From: Prescottella defluvii
GTDB lineage: Bacteria > Actinomycetota > Actinomycetes > Mycobacteriales > Mycobacteriaceae
Assembly: GCF_000738775.1 (NCBI RefSeq)
Contig: NZ_JPOC01000051.1
Location: 80,634-144,633 of the forward strand
Reading direction: 5' to 3'
Length of the DNA: 64,000 nt
The notes under the pieces were generated by a model, which made no database searches, was not told the origin of the DNA, and saw nothing but the letters and a program-made list of their open reading frames with translations. Both the position numbers and the translations under genes were made by a program. Shown one piece after another: positions 28,091 to 35,750 of this stretch (positions are counted from its first letter, which is position 1; every line of letters starts with the position of its first letter).

Positions 28091-28702
28091 GTGTCGCAGA
28101 CATCCACCACGAGCACTCCCCGCAACACCGCTCGCGATCTCGCGCAGATCGCGGTCTTCGCGGCCCTCATCGTGGCGCTGGGCCTGCCCGGCACGATCAA
28201 CGTCGGCGGCTCCGCCGTTCCGATCACCCTGCAGACCCTCGGCGTCATGCTCGCCGGCGCACTCCTCGGTGCCCGCAAGGGCACGCTGGCGGTGCTGACG
28301 GTGATCGTCCTGGGCCTGGCACTGCCGGTCCTCGCCGGCGGCCGGACGACCCTGGTGTCCCTCGCGAGCCCCACGGCGGGCTTCCTGATCGGCTGGCTGC
28401 CCGCCGCGGCCGTCATCGGATGGCTCAGCTACAAGATGCTGCCCAAGTACAACGTGTTCGGCGGCATCGCCATCAACGCGATCGGCGGCATCGTGGTGCT
28501 GTACGCGTTCGGCATCCCCGGCATGCTGCTCAAGACGGATCTCACGGTGTCCGGTGCGTTCGCCGCCAACCTCACCTACCTGCCGGGCGACGTGATCAAG
28601 GCGGTCGTCGCCGCGGTCGTCGCCGCACAGGTCCACCGCGCATACCCCGCGCTGGCCGCACGCGCCTTCCCCGCGACGCCGGTGCGGGCCGACGTCGCAT
28701 AG
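28091..28702 (+). CDS. bioY: biotin ECF transporter substrate-binding protein
   Basis: BioY is the membrane S-component that captures biotin. The 203 residues have about six transmembrane helices and the BioY signatures VPITLQTLGVMLAGALLGARKG and the later SPTAGFLIGW. It starts at GTG 28091. The ATPase and T-component follow immediately, so a dedicated three-part biotin importer is encoded. Confidence 0.95.
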   Translation: MSQTSTTSTPRNTARDLAQIAVFAALIVALGLPGTINVGGSAVPITLQTLGVMLAGALLGARKGTLAVLTVIVLGLALPVLAGGRTTLVSLASPTAGFLIGWLPAAAVIGWLSYKMLPKYNVFGGIAINAIGGIVVLYAFGIPGMLLKTDLTVSGAFAANLTYLPGDVIKAVVAAVVAAQVHRAYPALAARAFPATPVRADVA

Positions 28703-28717
28703 ATCGACTCCTGCACG

Positions 28718-29398
28718 ATGAGCGAGATCCGATTCGACGGTGTCCACCATTCCTACGGTGAGCGCACCGTGCTGGGTGGAATCGACCTGACGCTCACCGA
28801 GCGGCGGATCGGCATCATCGGCGCCAACGGCAGCGGCAAGTCCACGCTCGCGCGGATGATCAACGGTCTCGTGACCCCGTCGTCCGGGGCGGTGTCCGTC
28901 GACGGACTCGACACCGCCCGCAAGGGCCGTCAGGTCCGCCGCAAGGTGGGCTTCGTCTTCACCGACCCCGACCATCAGATCATCATGCCGACCGTGTCCG
29001 AGGACATCGCCTTCTCGCTGCGCCGCAGCACACTGAGCAAACCCGAACGCGCCGACCGGGTCACCCAGGTCCTCGCCGACTTCGGGCTGTCCGGGCACGC
29101 GGACCATCCCACGCACCTGCTGTCGGGCGGGCAGAAGCAACTGCTGGCACTCGCGGCGATCATGGTGACCGACCCCGACGTGCTGGTCGCCGACGAGCCC
29201 ACGACACTGCTCGACCTGCGCAACGCCCGGCTGATGCGGTCGACGCTGGCGGGCCTGCGCCAGCAGTTGATCGTCGTCACCCACCACCTGGACCTGCTCG
29301 ACGACTTCGACCGTGTCATCGTCATCGACCGCGGCGGCGTCGCAGCCGACGGCGAACCCGGAGAGGCAATCGCCCACTACCGCGAGCTGATCGGATGA
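28718..29398 (+). CDS. bioM: biotin ECF transporter ATPase
   Basis: The 226-residue ATPase has Walker A GANGSGKS (35-42), signature LLSGGQKQ, Walker B VLVADEP and the switch His in VVTHHLD. It supplies energy to BioNY. It starts 15 bp after bioY and overlaps bioN by 4 bp (ATGA), so all three are co-expressed. Confidence 0.95.
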   Translation: MSEIRFDGVHHSYGERTVLGGIDLTLTERRIGIIGANGSGKSTLARMINGLVTPSSGAVSVDGLDTARKGRQVRRKVGFVFTDPDHQIIMPTVSEDIAFSLRRSTLSKPERADRVTQVLADFGLSGHADHPTHLLSGGQKQLLALAAIMVTDPDVLVADEPTTLLDLRNARLMRSTLAGLRQQLIVVTHHLDLLDDFDRVIVIDRGGVAADGEPGEAIAHYRELIG

Positions 29399-30000
29399 CG
29401 ACGCTCGGCCTCTACACCCCCGGCTCCTCGCTGCTGCACCGACTCTCGCCCGGACCGAAACTGGTCGCGATGGTGGTCCTGATCGTCGCCGTGACGATCC
29501 TGATGCGCCAGCCGTGGCACCTGCTGCCCGCGGTCGCCGTCGTCGCGGCCCTGTACGCGGTGGCACGGGTCCCGCTGCGGGTCGCGCTCGCGCAACTGCG
29601 TCCCCTGATGTGGGCGCTGCTGTTCATCGGCGCCTTCCAGGTGATCTTCACCGGCTGGGAACGCGCGGTCGTCGTGTGCGGAACGATCGTGCTGGCCGTG
29701 GCGCTGGCCGCGCTGGTCACGCTGACCACGCGGGTGTCCGACATGCTGGAGACGATCAGCCGCACCCTGCAACCACTGCGCCGGGTGGGCGTCAATCCCG
29801 AACGGGCGGGACTGGTGCTGGCGATGACACTGCGGTGCATCCCGCTGCTCACCGGCATAGTCCAGCAGGTCTCGGACGCCCGGAAGGCCCGCGGGCTCGG
29901 CTTCTCGCTGCGTGCGCTGGCGGTGCCGGCGGTCGTCTCCGCGCTCTTGACCGCCGAGGCCATGGGCGACGCACTCGCGGCACGCGGCGTCGACGACTGA
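29395..30000 (+). CDS. bioN: biotin ECF transporter T-component
   Basis: The 201-residue EcfT-type membrane protein has about five helices and the cytoplasmic coupling motif SDARKARGLG near residue 160; its Ala-Arg-Gly triplet engages the ATPase. It completes the bioYMN operon and converges on pspM with 27 bp between stop codons. Confidence 0.93.
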   Translation: MTTLGLYTPGSSLLHRLSPGPKLVAMVVLIVAVTILMRQPWHLLPAVAVVAALYAVARVPLRVALAQLRPLMWALLFIGAFQVIFTGWERAVVVCGTIVLAVALAALVTLTTRVSDMLETISRTLQPLRRVGVNPERAGLVLAMTLRCIPLLTGIVQQVSDARKARGLGFSLRALAVPAVVSALLTAEAMGDALAARGVDD

Positions 30001-30027
30001 CCGGCGGGACCGCCGTCGGCGACGGTC

Positions 30028-30897
30028 TCAGCTGCGGAAGCGGCGGTCGATCTCGTCGACCTCGCCGAGCGCCTCGGCCCAGCCCTCGAGCCGATCGGAC
30101 GCCGACAGCAACTCTTCGCGTTGCCGACCAAGCATCGTGTACGACGACGACTGCGCGGGAGTGGTCATCTTCGCGGCGGCGGTGACCAGCCCCTCGTACT
30201 GTGCGACGCCGATGTCGAGTTGCTGTCCAGCGGCGTGCACGGACCGCTCGAGATGCGCGGCGGCCGCGGCGGTGCCACGCCCCGCACTCTCCATCGCGAC
30301 GACGTCCGCGGCGACAGCCCGCAGCGCCGACGACGCTGCGCGTGCGGTCTCCCCGGTGTGATCGATCTCCTCGGCGTCCACGATCGCGGATCGGCTCAGC
30401 ACGCCCAGGAGCTGTTGCAGGCTGCTCTCCGCACTCGCGAGCCGGTCCATCGGGGCACGCGCCACCGATCCGACGGGTGGGAGCGGTTGCCGGGTGACGG
30501 TGGCGGGTGGCAGCGGGACCGACGTGAGTTGCCGATACGTGCTGATGGACAGCACGGTGGGAATCACGAACAGCGCCGCGGCGCCACCGGTCGCGACGAT
30601 CGACCAGTCGGGGGCCGACGCGACCGCGAGCGATGCCGACCCCACCACGCTCGCGCCCGAGGCGATGCCGAACCGGGTTGCCCGCTTGCGGGCACGTCGG
30701 CGTTTGCGCAGCATGCGTTCGCGGGGATCCGACCAGCGCCGCATCGTGTCGGCGACGCTCCCGCCGACATCTCGCAGCACGCTCTGCGCACTGGTGACGG
30801 CGGACGCGGCGCTCGCCGCCAGCCCGGTGTCCTGTCCGAATACAGAACTGGCCGGCCGGGACTTGCGCCCGGACCGGCCACCTCGTGTGTTGCTCAT
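30028..30897 (-). CDS. phage-shock envelope stress protein PspM-like (Rv2743c-like)
   Basis: The 289 residues have a polar, highly basic N-terminal part (RKRRRARKRATRFG near 64-77), a pair of hydrophobic segments (about 78-100 and 104-120), and a long helical C-terminal region. The place directly after pspA and clgR matches Rv2743c, the integral-membrane partner that helps anchor the Psp response. It lies 30 bp after pspA. A PspN (Rv2742c) homologue is not present: the convergent bioN follows instead. Confidence 0.82.
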   Translation of the reverse strand: MSNTRGGRSGRKSRPASSVFGQDTGLAASAASAVTSAQSVLRDVGGSVADTMRRWSDPRERMLRKRRRARKRATRFGIASGASVVGSASLAVASAPDWSIVATGGAAALFVIPTVLSISTYRQLTSVPLPPATVTRQPLPPVGSVARAPMDRLASAESSLQQLLGVLSRSAIVDAEEIDHTGETARAASSALRAVAADVVAMESAGRGTAAAAAHLERSVHAAGQQLDIGVAQYEGLVTAAAKMTTPAQSSSYTMLGRQREELLSASDRLEGWAEALGEVDEIDRRFRS

Positions 30898-30927
30898 CGA
30901 ACCGATGTCGTACTCGTCGCGCGGCTT

Positions 30928-31749
30928 CTACTGCGCGGAGGTCTCGCCGTTGGCGGAGGCCGCGGGCGGCTCCGGCGCGATGGCGGGCTTCGCCGGCGCG
31001 GCCGCACCACCGGACGGCAGGGCGTCGCCCTTCATCGAGGCACGGATCTGCTCGAGGCGGCTGTGACCGGCCATCTGGATGCTGGCCTGCTGCACCTCCA
31101 TCATGCGACCCTGCACCGAGTTCTGGGCCAGCTCGGCGGAACCGAGGGCATCGGCGTAGCGACGCTCGATCTTGTCGCGGACAGCGTCGAGGCTGGGGGT
31201 GTTGCCGGGGGCCGACAGCGTGCTGTCCATCGAACGCAGCGACTCGCTGACCCGCTCCTGCATCTTCGCCTGCTCGAGCTGGCTGAGCAGCTTGGTCCGC
31301 TCGGCGACCTTCGCCTGCAGCGTCATCGCGTTCTGCTCGACGGCCTTCTTGGCCTGGGTGGCGGCCTGCAGCGACTGGTCGTGCAGTGCCTTGAGGTCCT
31401 CGACGCCCTGTTCGGCGGTGACCAGCTGCGCGGCGAACGCCTCGGCGGCGTTGGTGTACTGCGTCGCCTTCTCGATGTCACCGGCGGCCGCGGCCTGATC
31501 CGCCAAGGTGACGGCCTGACGCGCGTTGGCGTTGAGCTTCTCCACCTCGTCGAGCTGGCGGCTGAGCTTCATCTCGAGCTGGCGCTGATTGCCGATCACC
31601 GATGCAGCCTGCTGGGACAGTGCCTGGTGCTGACGCTGCGCGTCCTCGATCGCCTGCTGAATCTGAACCTTGGGGTCGGCCTTCTCATCAATCTTGGAAT
31701 TGAAGAGAGCCATCAGGTACTTCCATCCCTTGACGAAAGGATTAGCCAT
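30928..31749 (-). CDS. pspA: phage shock protein A (35-kDa antigen type)
   Basis: The 273-residue PspA/IM30 protein starts at ATG 31749 ([20 protein letters not shown]) with GGAGG upstream. Almost all of residues 15-220 is heptad-rich coiled coil with many Gln and Ala; the Ala/Pro-rich last 40 residues are typical of the mycobacterial 35-kDa antigen. PspA polymers stabilise the inner membrane during envelope stress. The operon order clgR-pspA-pspM is the same as in M. tuberculosis. Confidence 0.95.
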   Translation of the reverse strand: MANPFVKGWKYLMALFNSKIDEKADPKVQIQQAIEDAQRQHQALSQQAASVIGNQRQLEMKLSRQLDEVEKLNANARQAVTLADQAAAAGDIEKATQYTNAAEAFAAQLVTAEQGVEDLKALHDQSLQAATQAKKAVEQNAMTLQAKVAERTKLLSQLEQAKMQERVSESLRSMDSTLSAPGNTPSLDAVRDKIERRYADALGSAELAQNSVQGRMMEVQQASIQMAGHSRLEQIRASMKGDALPSGGAAAPAKPAIAPEPPAASANGETSAQ

Positions 31750-31933
31750 GGGTGTGATCCTGCCTCCATCTGCTGCGCCGCGCGATGCGCGACCCGATGC
31801 GCGACCGTCACGCACCGAACTCGGGTCTGCCCCTACCTGCTCATCCGATCCGGAACCGCCGACCGGAGTCGATCGGCGATTCCTCGATCTTCTGTTGTGA
31901 ATCTAGCGGTTTCCGCGGCTCGGCGGCACCCGC

Positions 31934-32290
31934 TTACGCCGCCGCCAGTGCCCGCGCCGTGGGCGCCGGAATCACGACACGCGTGTCCTGGGCGATGCGA
32001 CCGCTGACCGCCTGCGCGTCGTTCGACACGGCGCGGCGGTCCACGTTCTGACGCGGCGCGACGGCGAGCGTCTCACTCACGTCGACCAACACTTCGGCGA
32101 GTGGAACCTCGAGCGCATCGCAGATGGCGGCGAGCAACTCGCTCGACGCCTCCTTGCGGCCCCGCTCGATCTCGGACAGGTAGCCGAGACTGACCCGAGC
32201 GCTGTTCGACACCTCGCGCAGGGTCCGGCTCTGCGAAACGCGTGTGCGCCGAAGACTGTCACCGATTGCCTCACGCAATAGCAGCGCCAT
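31934..32290 (-). CDS. clgR: transcriptional activator ClgR
   Basis: The 118-residue XRE-type regulator has its helix-turn-helix at about 18-62 ([27 protein letters not shown]). ClgR activates clp protease and psp genes in actinobacteria. The C-terminus ends ALAAA, the kind of small-hydrophobic tail through which ClgR proteins are turned over by ClpP, giving feedback control; this is inference from the sequence. The ribosome-binding site AAGGAGGAG is 4 nt before the ATG. A stress-sigma-like promoter and an inverted repeat lie upstream (separate entry). Confidence 0.95.
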   Translation of the reverse strand: MALLLREAIGDSLRRTRVSQSRTLREVSNSARVSLGYLSEIERGRKEASSELLAAICDALEVPLAEVLVDVSETLAVAPRQNVDRRAVSNDAQAVSGRIAQDTRVVIPAPTARALAAA

Positions 32291-32315
32291 CTCGCTCCTC
32301 CTTCATCCGACACCT

Positions 32316-32357
32316 CACTCGTGAATACAAACGCACGAGTGCAAGCGATTGGTTCCC
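32316..32357 (-). promoter_or_regulatory. clgR promoter: ECF-sigma-like elements and an inverted repeat
   Basis: On the minus strand, GGGAAC (32357-32352) and CGTT (32333-32330) lie 18 nt apart, resembling SigE/SigH-type promoters (GGAAC ... CGTT). A perfect inverted repeat, CACTCGTG (32316-32323) and CACGAGTG (32334-32341) with a 10-nt centre, overlaps the -10 side. It could be a ClgR or other regulator site, although it does not fit the published ClgR spacing. Confidence 0.5.
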
Positions 32358-32363
32358 AAAACC

Positions 32364-32852
32364 CTATCGCGCCAATCGTTCGAGCAAACTCGACACCGCC
32401 GAGCTGACACTGCCCAGACGGATTTCCCAACGATCACCGCTCAGATCCAGGGCCGTGACCTCGGTCCCGTCGGGTCCTGCCACACCGAGGAAGACGGTTC
32501 CCGGGGCGTGTCCGTCCTGCCAGTCCGGACCGGCAACCCCGGTCAGGCCGACACCCCAGTCCGCACCGCATCGCGCCCGTGCGCCGTCGGCGAGCTGCGC
32601 GGCGGTGCTCGGCGCCACCGGGCCGTCGGACTCCAGCACATCGGCGTCCACGCCGCCGAGCACAGCCTTGAGGTCGGTCGCGTAGACGATCAGCCCGCCG
32701 CGGAGCACGGCACTCGCACCCGGAACACCGGCCAGGGTCGCCGCGAGCAGGCCCGCGGTCAGCGACTCCGCGGTCGCGACGGTCTGTCCCCGCCGGCCGA
32801 GTGCCTCGACCAGTTCACGGGCGGGCACGGCACCGGCGAGCGGGTCGGTCAT
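32364..32852 (-). CDS. cinA: CinA C-terminal domain protein (nicotinamide-nucleotide amidase type)
   Basis: The 162 residues correspond to the stand-alone CinA C-terminal domain: TVATAESLTAGLLAATLAGVPGAS and VGLTGVAGPD are its hallmarks. This domain hydrolyses nicotinamide mononucleotide to recycle pyridine nucleotides (PncC activity); the N-terminal molybdopterin-like domain of full CinA is absent. The ATG at 32852 overlaps the pgsA stop as ATGA, so the two are translationally coupled. Confidence 0.92.
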   Translation of the reverse strand: MTDPLAGAVPARELVEALGRRGQTVATAESLTAGLLAATLAGVPGASAVLRGGLIVYATDLKAVLGGVDADVLESDGPVAPSTAAQLADGARARCGADWGVGLTGVAGPDWQDGHAPGTVFLGVAGPDGTEVTALDLSGDRWEIRLGSVSSAVSSLLERLAR

Positions 32853-33490
32853 GTGCGCCCGGCGCCGGCACGAAGGCGCACCGCCTGGATGACGTAGTCC
32901 AGACCGGTGACCACGGTCAGCACCACCGCGAGCGCCATGAGTGTCGCGCTGAACGGCGCGAAACCGTCCGGCAACGGAGCCAGGTAGAACCCGATCGCGG
33001 CCGCCTGCACGAGCGTCTTCAGTTTGCCGCCACGGCCCGCGGGTATGACACCGTGCCGCAGGACCGCGAACCGCATCAGCGTGATCCCGAGTTCGCGTGC
33101 CGCGATGATGCCCGTCACCCACCAGGAGAGGTCGCCGAGCATCGACAGTCCGACGAGCGCGGCGCCGATGAGCGCCTTGTCGGCGATCGGGTCGGCCATC
33201 TTCCCGAAATCGGTGACCAGACCGTACTTGCGGGCCAACTGCCCGTCGATCCGATCGGTGATGGCAGCCACCGCGAAGATCGTCGTCGCCGCGATCCGCC
33301 ATCCGGTGGAATCACCACCGTCGGCGAACAGGGCCACCAGGAAGACCGGCACCAGGGCGATACGCAGCATCGTCAGAATGTTGGCGATGTTGAACAGCGG
33401 AACCGGGGTGTGCGGGGCGACGCCGTCGCCGGGCCGGGCGTCAGTGGCCGCGGCGATGTCTCGACGCGGCGAAGGCTTCGGCGTATTCAC
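32849..33490 (-). CDS. pgsA: CDP-diacylglycerol-glycerol-3-phosphate 3-phosphatidyltransferase
   Basis: This enzyme makes phosphatidylglycerol phosphate, precursor of phosphatidylglycerol and cardiolipin. The complete CDP-alcohol phosphotransferase motif DG-x2-AR-x8-G-x3-D-x3-D is present (in DRIDGQLARKYG followed by the G, D and D residues), within about six membrane helices. I used GTG 33490, giving 213 residues; its ribosome-binding site is weak, so the exact start is uncertain. It matches pgsA3 (Rv2746c). Confidence 0.92.
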   Translation of the reverse strand: MNTPKPSPRRDIAAATDARPGDGVAPHTPVPLFNIANILTMLRIALVPVFLVALFADGGDSTGWRIAATTIFAVAAITDRIDGQLARKYGLVTDFGKMADPIADKALIGAALVGLSMLGDLSWWVTGIIAARELGITLMRFAVLRHGVIPAGRGGKLKTLVQAAAIGFYLAPLPDGFAPFSATLMALAVVLTVVTGLDYVIQAVRLRAGAGRT

Positions 33491-33613
33491 TCTCGCGCCG
33501 ATCCGACGGTTCGCCCAGGCACACCCGAGTCGAACGGAACGTGGTGTGGGGCGATGGATCGGGGCGGCACACTGCTCACAATATCTGTTGCGGCTACCAC
33601 TACTGTGCACCAC

Positions 33614-34147
33614 ATGACATCTGGGACTCCTGCGGCTGGAACGAACGAGGCTGAAGGGATGCAGGTGCGGCGCGCGCGCACCTCTGACGTACCGGACATC
33701 AAGAGGCTGATCGACATCTATTCGGGAAAGATCCTGCTCGAGAAGAACCTCGTCACCCTGTACGAGGCCGTCCAGGAGTTCTGGGTCGTCGAGCAGGCCG
33801 GCGAGATCGTCGGCTGTGGCGCGATGCACGTGCTGTGGTCCGATCTGGGCGAGGTCCGGACCGTCGCCGTCGACCCACGGGTGAAGGGTCGCGGCGCAGG
33901 CCACCTGGTGGTCGCCAAGCTCATCGACGTGGCACGCGACCTCGAACTGGAGCGACTGTTCGTGTTGACGTTCGAGGTCAGCTTCTTCGCCAAGCACGGG
34001 TTCGCCGAGATCGAGGGCACCCCGGTGACCGCGGAGGTGTACGCGGAGATGTGCCGGTCGTACGACACCGGCGTCGCGGAGTTCCTGGACCTGAGCTACG
34101 TCAAGCCGAATACGCTGGGCAACACCCGTATGCTGCTGACGCTCTGA
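33614..34147 (+). CDS. argA: amino-acid N-acetyltransferase (ArgA-type GNAT)
   Basis: This 177-residue GNAT protein is very similar to M. tuberculosis Rv2747, which acetylates glutamate (and glutamine) in the first step of arginine biosynthesis. Visible features are RRARTSDVPDIKRLID, ILLEKNLVTLYEAVQEFWV, the acetyl-CoA loop after VRTVAVDPRVKGRGAG, and a conserved C-terminus (YVKPNTLGNTRMLL). It lacks the amino-acid-kinase domain of classical ArgA. TACTGT (33601-33606) lies 7 nt before the ATG, so the transcript is probably leaderless. ATG 33659 is a shorter alternative. Confidence 0.92.
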   Translation: MTSGTPAAGTNEAEGMQVRRARTSDVPDIKRLIDIYSGKILLEKNLVTLYEAVQEFWVVEQAGEIVGCGAMHVLWSDLGEVRTVAVDPRVKGRGAGHLVVAKLIDVARDLELERLFVLTFEVSFFAKHGFAEIEGTPVTAEVYAEMCRSYDTGVAEFLDLSYVKPNTLGNTRMLLTL

Positions 34148-34189
34148 GCACTCCGGACCCCCACGTCCAGATCCCGGGAACGAGGACAC

Positions 34190-34474
34190 ATGCCACTGTT
34201 CGCAGTCGAATACACCTACGCGCACGAGAAGTCCGCGCAGCGCGACGACCACCGCACCGATCACCGAGCGTGGCTGGCCGACCTGGTCCGCCGCGCCGTC
34301 GTGCATTCGTCCGGCCCGTTCGCTGACGGCAGCGGCGCCCTGATGATGGTCGAGGCGGCATCCGCCGGCGACGTGGAGGCCCTGTTCGACCAGGACCCGT
34401 TCGCACGGGCGGACCTGGTGGAGCGTCGGGTCGTGCGCGAATGGACCCCGGTCTTCGGCGTCTTCGCGCAGTAG
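34190..34474 (+). CDS. YciI-like protein
   Basis: A 94-residue ferredoxin-like alpha/beta-barrel domain of the YciI family: FAVEYTYAHE at the N-terminus, an HRAWL segment, the SGPFADGSGALMMVEA core and the DPFARADLV motif. Members dimerise; some act as dehalogenase-like or sensor domains, most are uncharacterised. It lies 42 bp after argA on the same strand and may share its transcript. Confidence 0.88.
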   Translation: MPLFAVEYTYAHEKSAQRDDHRTDHRAWLADLVRRAVVHSSGPFADGSGALMMVEAASAGDVEALFDQDPFARADLVERRVVREWTPVFGVFAQ

Positions 34475-34512
34475 GTTCGCCGGGCCGTCCGCGCCGCCAG
34501 TCCACCGGAACA

Positions 34513-34538
34513 CGCCGGCCGGGTCGCCCCGGCCGGCG
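34513..34538. terminator. bidirectional hairpin terminator between YciI gene and terC
   Basis: A perfect 11-bp stem of C and G (34513-34523 with 34528-34538) with a TCGC loop lies between two convergent genes. Confidence 0.85.
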
Positions 34539-34544
34539 TTCCGA

Positions 34545-35537
34545 CTAGTGGACCGTCGAGTCGTCGGACTTGTTGCGGGTCTTGATCAGGCTCGCCACCG
34601 CCGTCACCACCAGTACGCCGAGGATGATGCTCAGCGACATGACGGTGGAGATCTCGGGGACGGCGATGGACTCGCCACCGTTGATGAACGGCAGCGTGTT
34701 CTCGTGCAGCGCGTGCAGGACCAGCTTGACGCCGATGAACGCGAGGACGATCGAGAGGCCGTAAGACAGGTACACCAGGCGCTCGAGCAGGCCGCCGATG
34801 AGGAAGAACAGCTGACGCAGACCCATCAACGCGAACGCGTTGGCGGTGAACACCAGGTAGGGCTCCTGGGTGAGGCCGTAGATCGCGGGGATCGAGTCGA
34901 GCGCGAACAGGACGTCGGTGAAACCGATGACGATCAGCGCGAGCAGCAGCGGGGTGGCGACGCGCTTGCCGTCGATCTTCGTGACGAGCTTGTCGCCGTC
35001 GTACTCCTCGGTGGTCGGCAGGAACCGCTTCGCGAGGGTGATGATCCGGCTCTCCCGCTGCTCCTCGGACTCGGCCTCGTGGCCGGCCTCCTTGACGAGG
35101 TTGAACGCGGTGTAGATCAGGAACGCGCCGAACAGGTAGAAGACCCAGCTGTAGGTGTTGATCGCGGCCGCACCGACGGCGATGAAGATGCCACGCATCA
35201 CGAGCGCCATGACGATGCCGATCAGCAGGACCTTCTGCTGGTACTGCCGGGGCACCGCGAACGTCGACATGATGATCACGAAGACGAACAGGTTGTCCAC
35301 GGACAACGCCTTCTCGGTGACGTAGCCGGCGAAGTATTCACCGCCGAACGTCGTGCCCCAGATGGACATCACGATGATTCCGAAGATGATCGCGATACCG
35401 ATGTAGACGGCGGACCAGAACGCCGATTCGCGGAAGCTGGGGGCGTGCGGGGTGCGCACGTGCGCGAAGAAGTCGAAGACGAAGAGTCCGAGGATCACCA
35501 CGCAGGTGATAACCCAGACGAGTGGGGAGACGTGCAT
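34545..35537 (-). CDS. terC: TerC/Alx-family membrane protein, probable Mn(II) exporter
   Basis: The 330 residues have about nine transmembrane helices with the TerC signatures EKALSVDNLFVFVIIM and GFTDVLFALDSIPAIYGLT, whose membrane-embedded Asp residues are thought to bind metal. TerC/Alx proteins export manganese. The mRNA leader is a clear yybP-ykoY manganese riboswitch (next entry), which strongly supports this role. The ribosome-binding site GGAGG (35552-35548) is 10 nt before the ATG. Confidence 0.95.
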   Translation of the reverse strand: MHVSPLVWVITCVVILGLFVFDFFAHVRTPHAPSFRESAFWSAVYIGIAIIFGIIVMSIWGTTFGGEYFAGYVTEKALSVDNLFVFVIIMSTFAVPRQYQQKVLLIGIVMALVMRGIFIAVGAAAINTYSWVFYLFGAFLIYTAFNLVKEAGHEAESEEQRESRIITLAKRFLPTTEEYDGDKLVTKIDGKRVATPLLLALIVIGFTDVLFALDSIPAIYGLTQEPYLVFTANAFALMGLRQLFFLIGGLLERLVYLSYGLSIVLAFIGVKLVLHALHENTLPFINGGESIAVPEISTVMSLSIILGVLVVTAVASLIKTRNKSDDSTVH

Positions 35538-35545
35538 CAGCTATT

Positions 35546-35697
35546 GACCTCCGGTAGGTACGTTGAACCACCGGAGGTCTCTCCCGCGGATCGTCGGCCG
35601 AGAGGCCGGAACGAATCCGCCGACAGAACCGGACCGGCAACGGTGCCGATCGTGCTGACGAGTCTGCCGCAGAGTTTGGGGATACTCCCCTCCAAAG
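35546..35697 (-). promoter_or_regulatory. yybP-ykoY manganese riboswitch with ribosome-binding-site sequestering platform
   Basis: Read 5' to 3' on the minus strand: the P1 strand TTTGGAGG (35696-35689) runs into the conserved GGGGAGTA (35690-35683), then the conserved CTCGTCAGCACG (35662-35651), a GC-rich second arm, and the 3' P1 strand with CCTCC (35577-35573). That CCTCC lies in ACCGGAGGTC's complement: plus-strand 35570-35579 and 35546-35555 form a perfect 10-bp stem with a 14-nt loop that buries the terC GGAGG. Mn(II)-stabilised P1 would free the ribosome-binding site. The motif match is strong; the mechanism is inference. Confidence 0.87.
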
Positions 35698-35750
35698 TGA
35701 TTCCTATTGAACCACACGGACCCGCCTGCGGCAGAATTCGGACAAAACGG

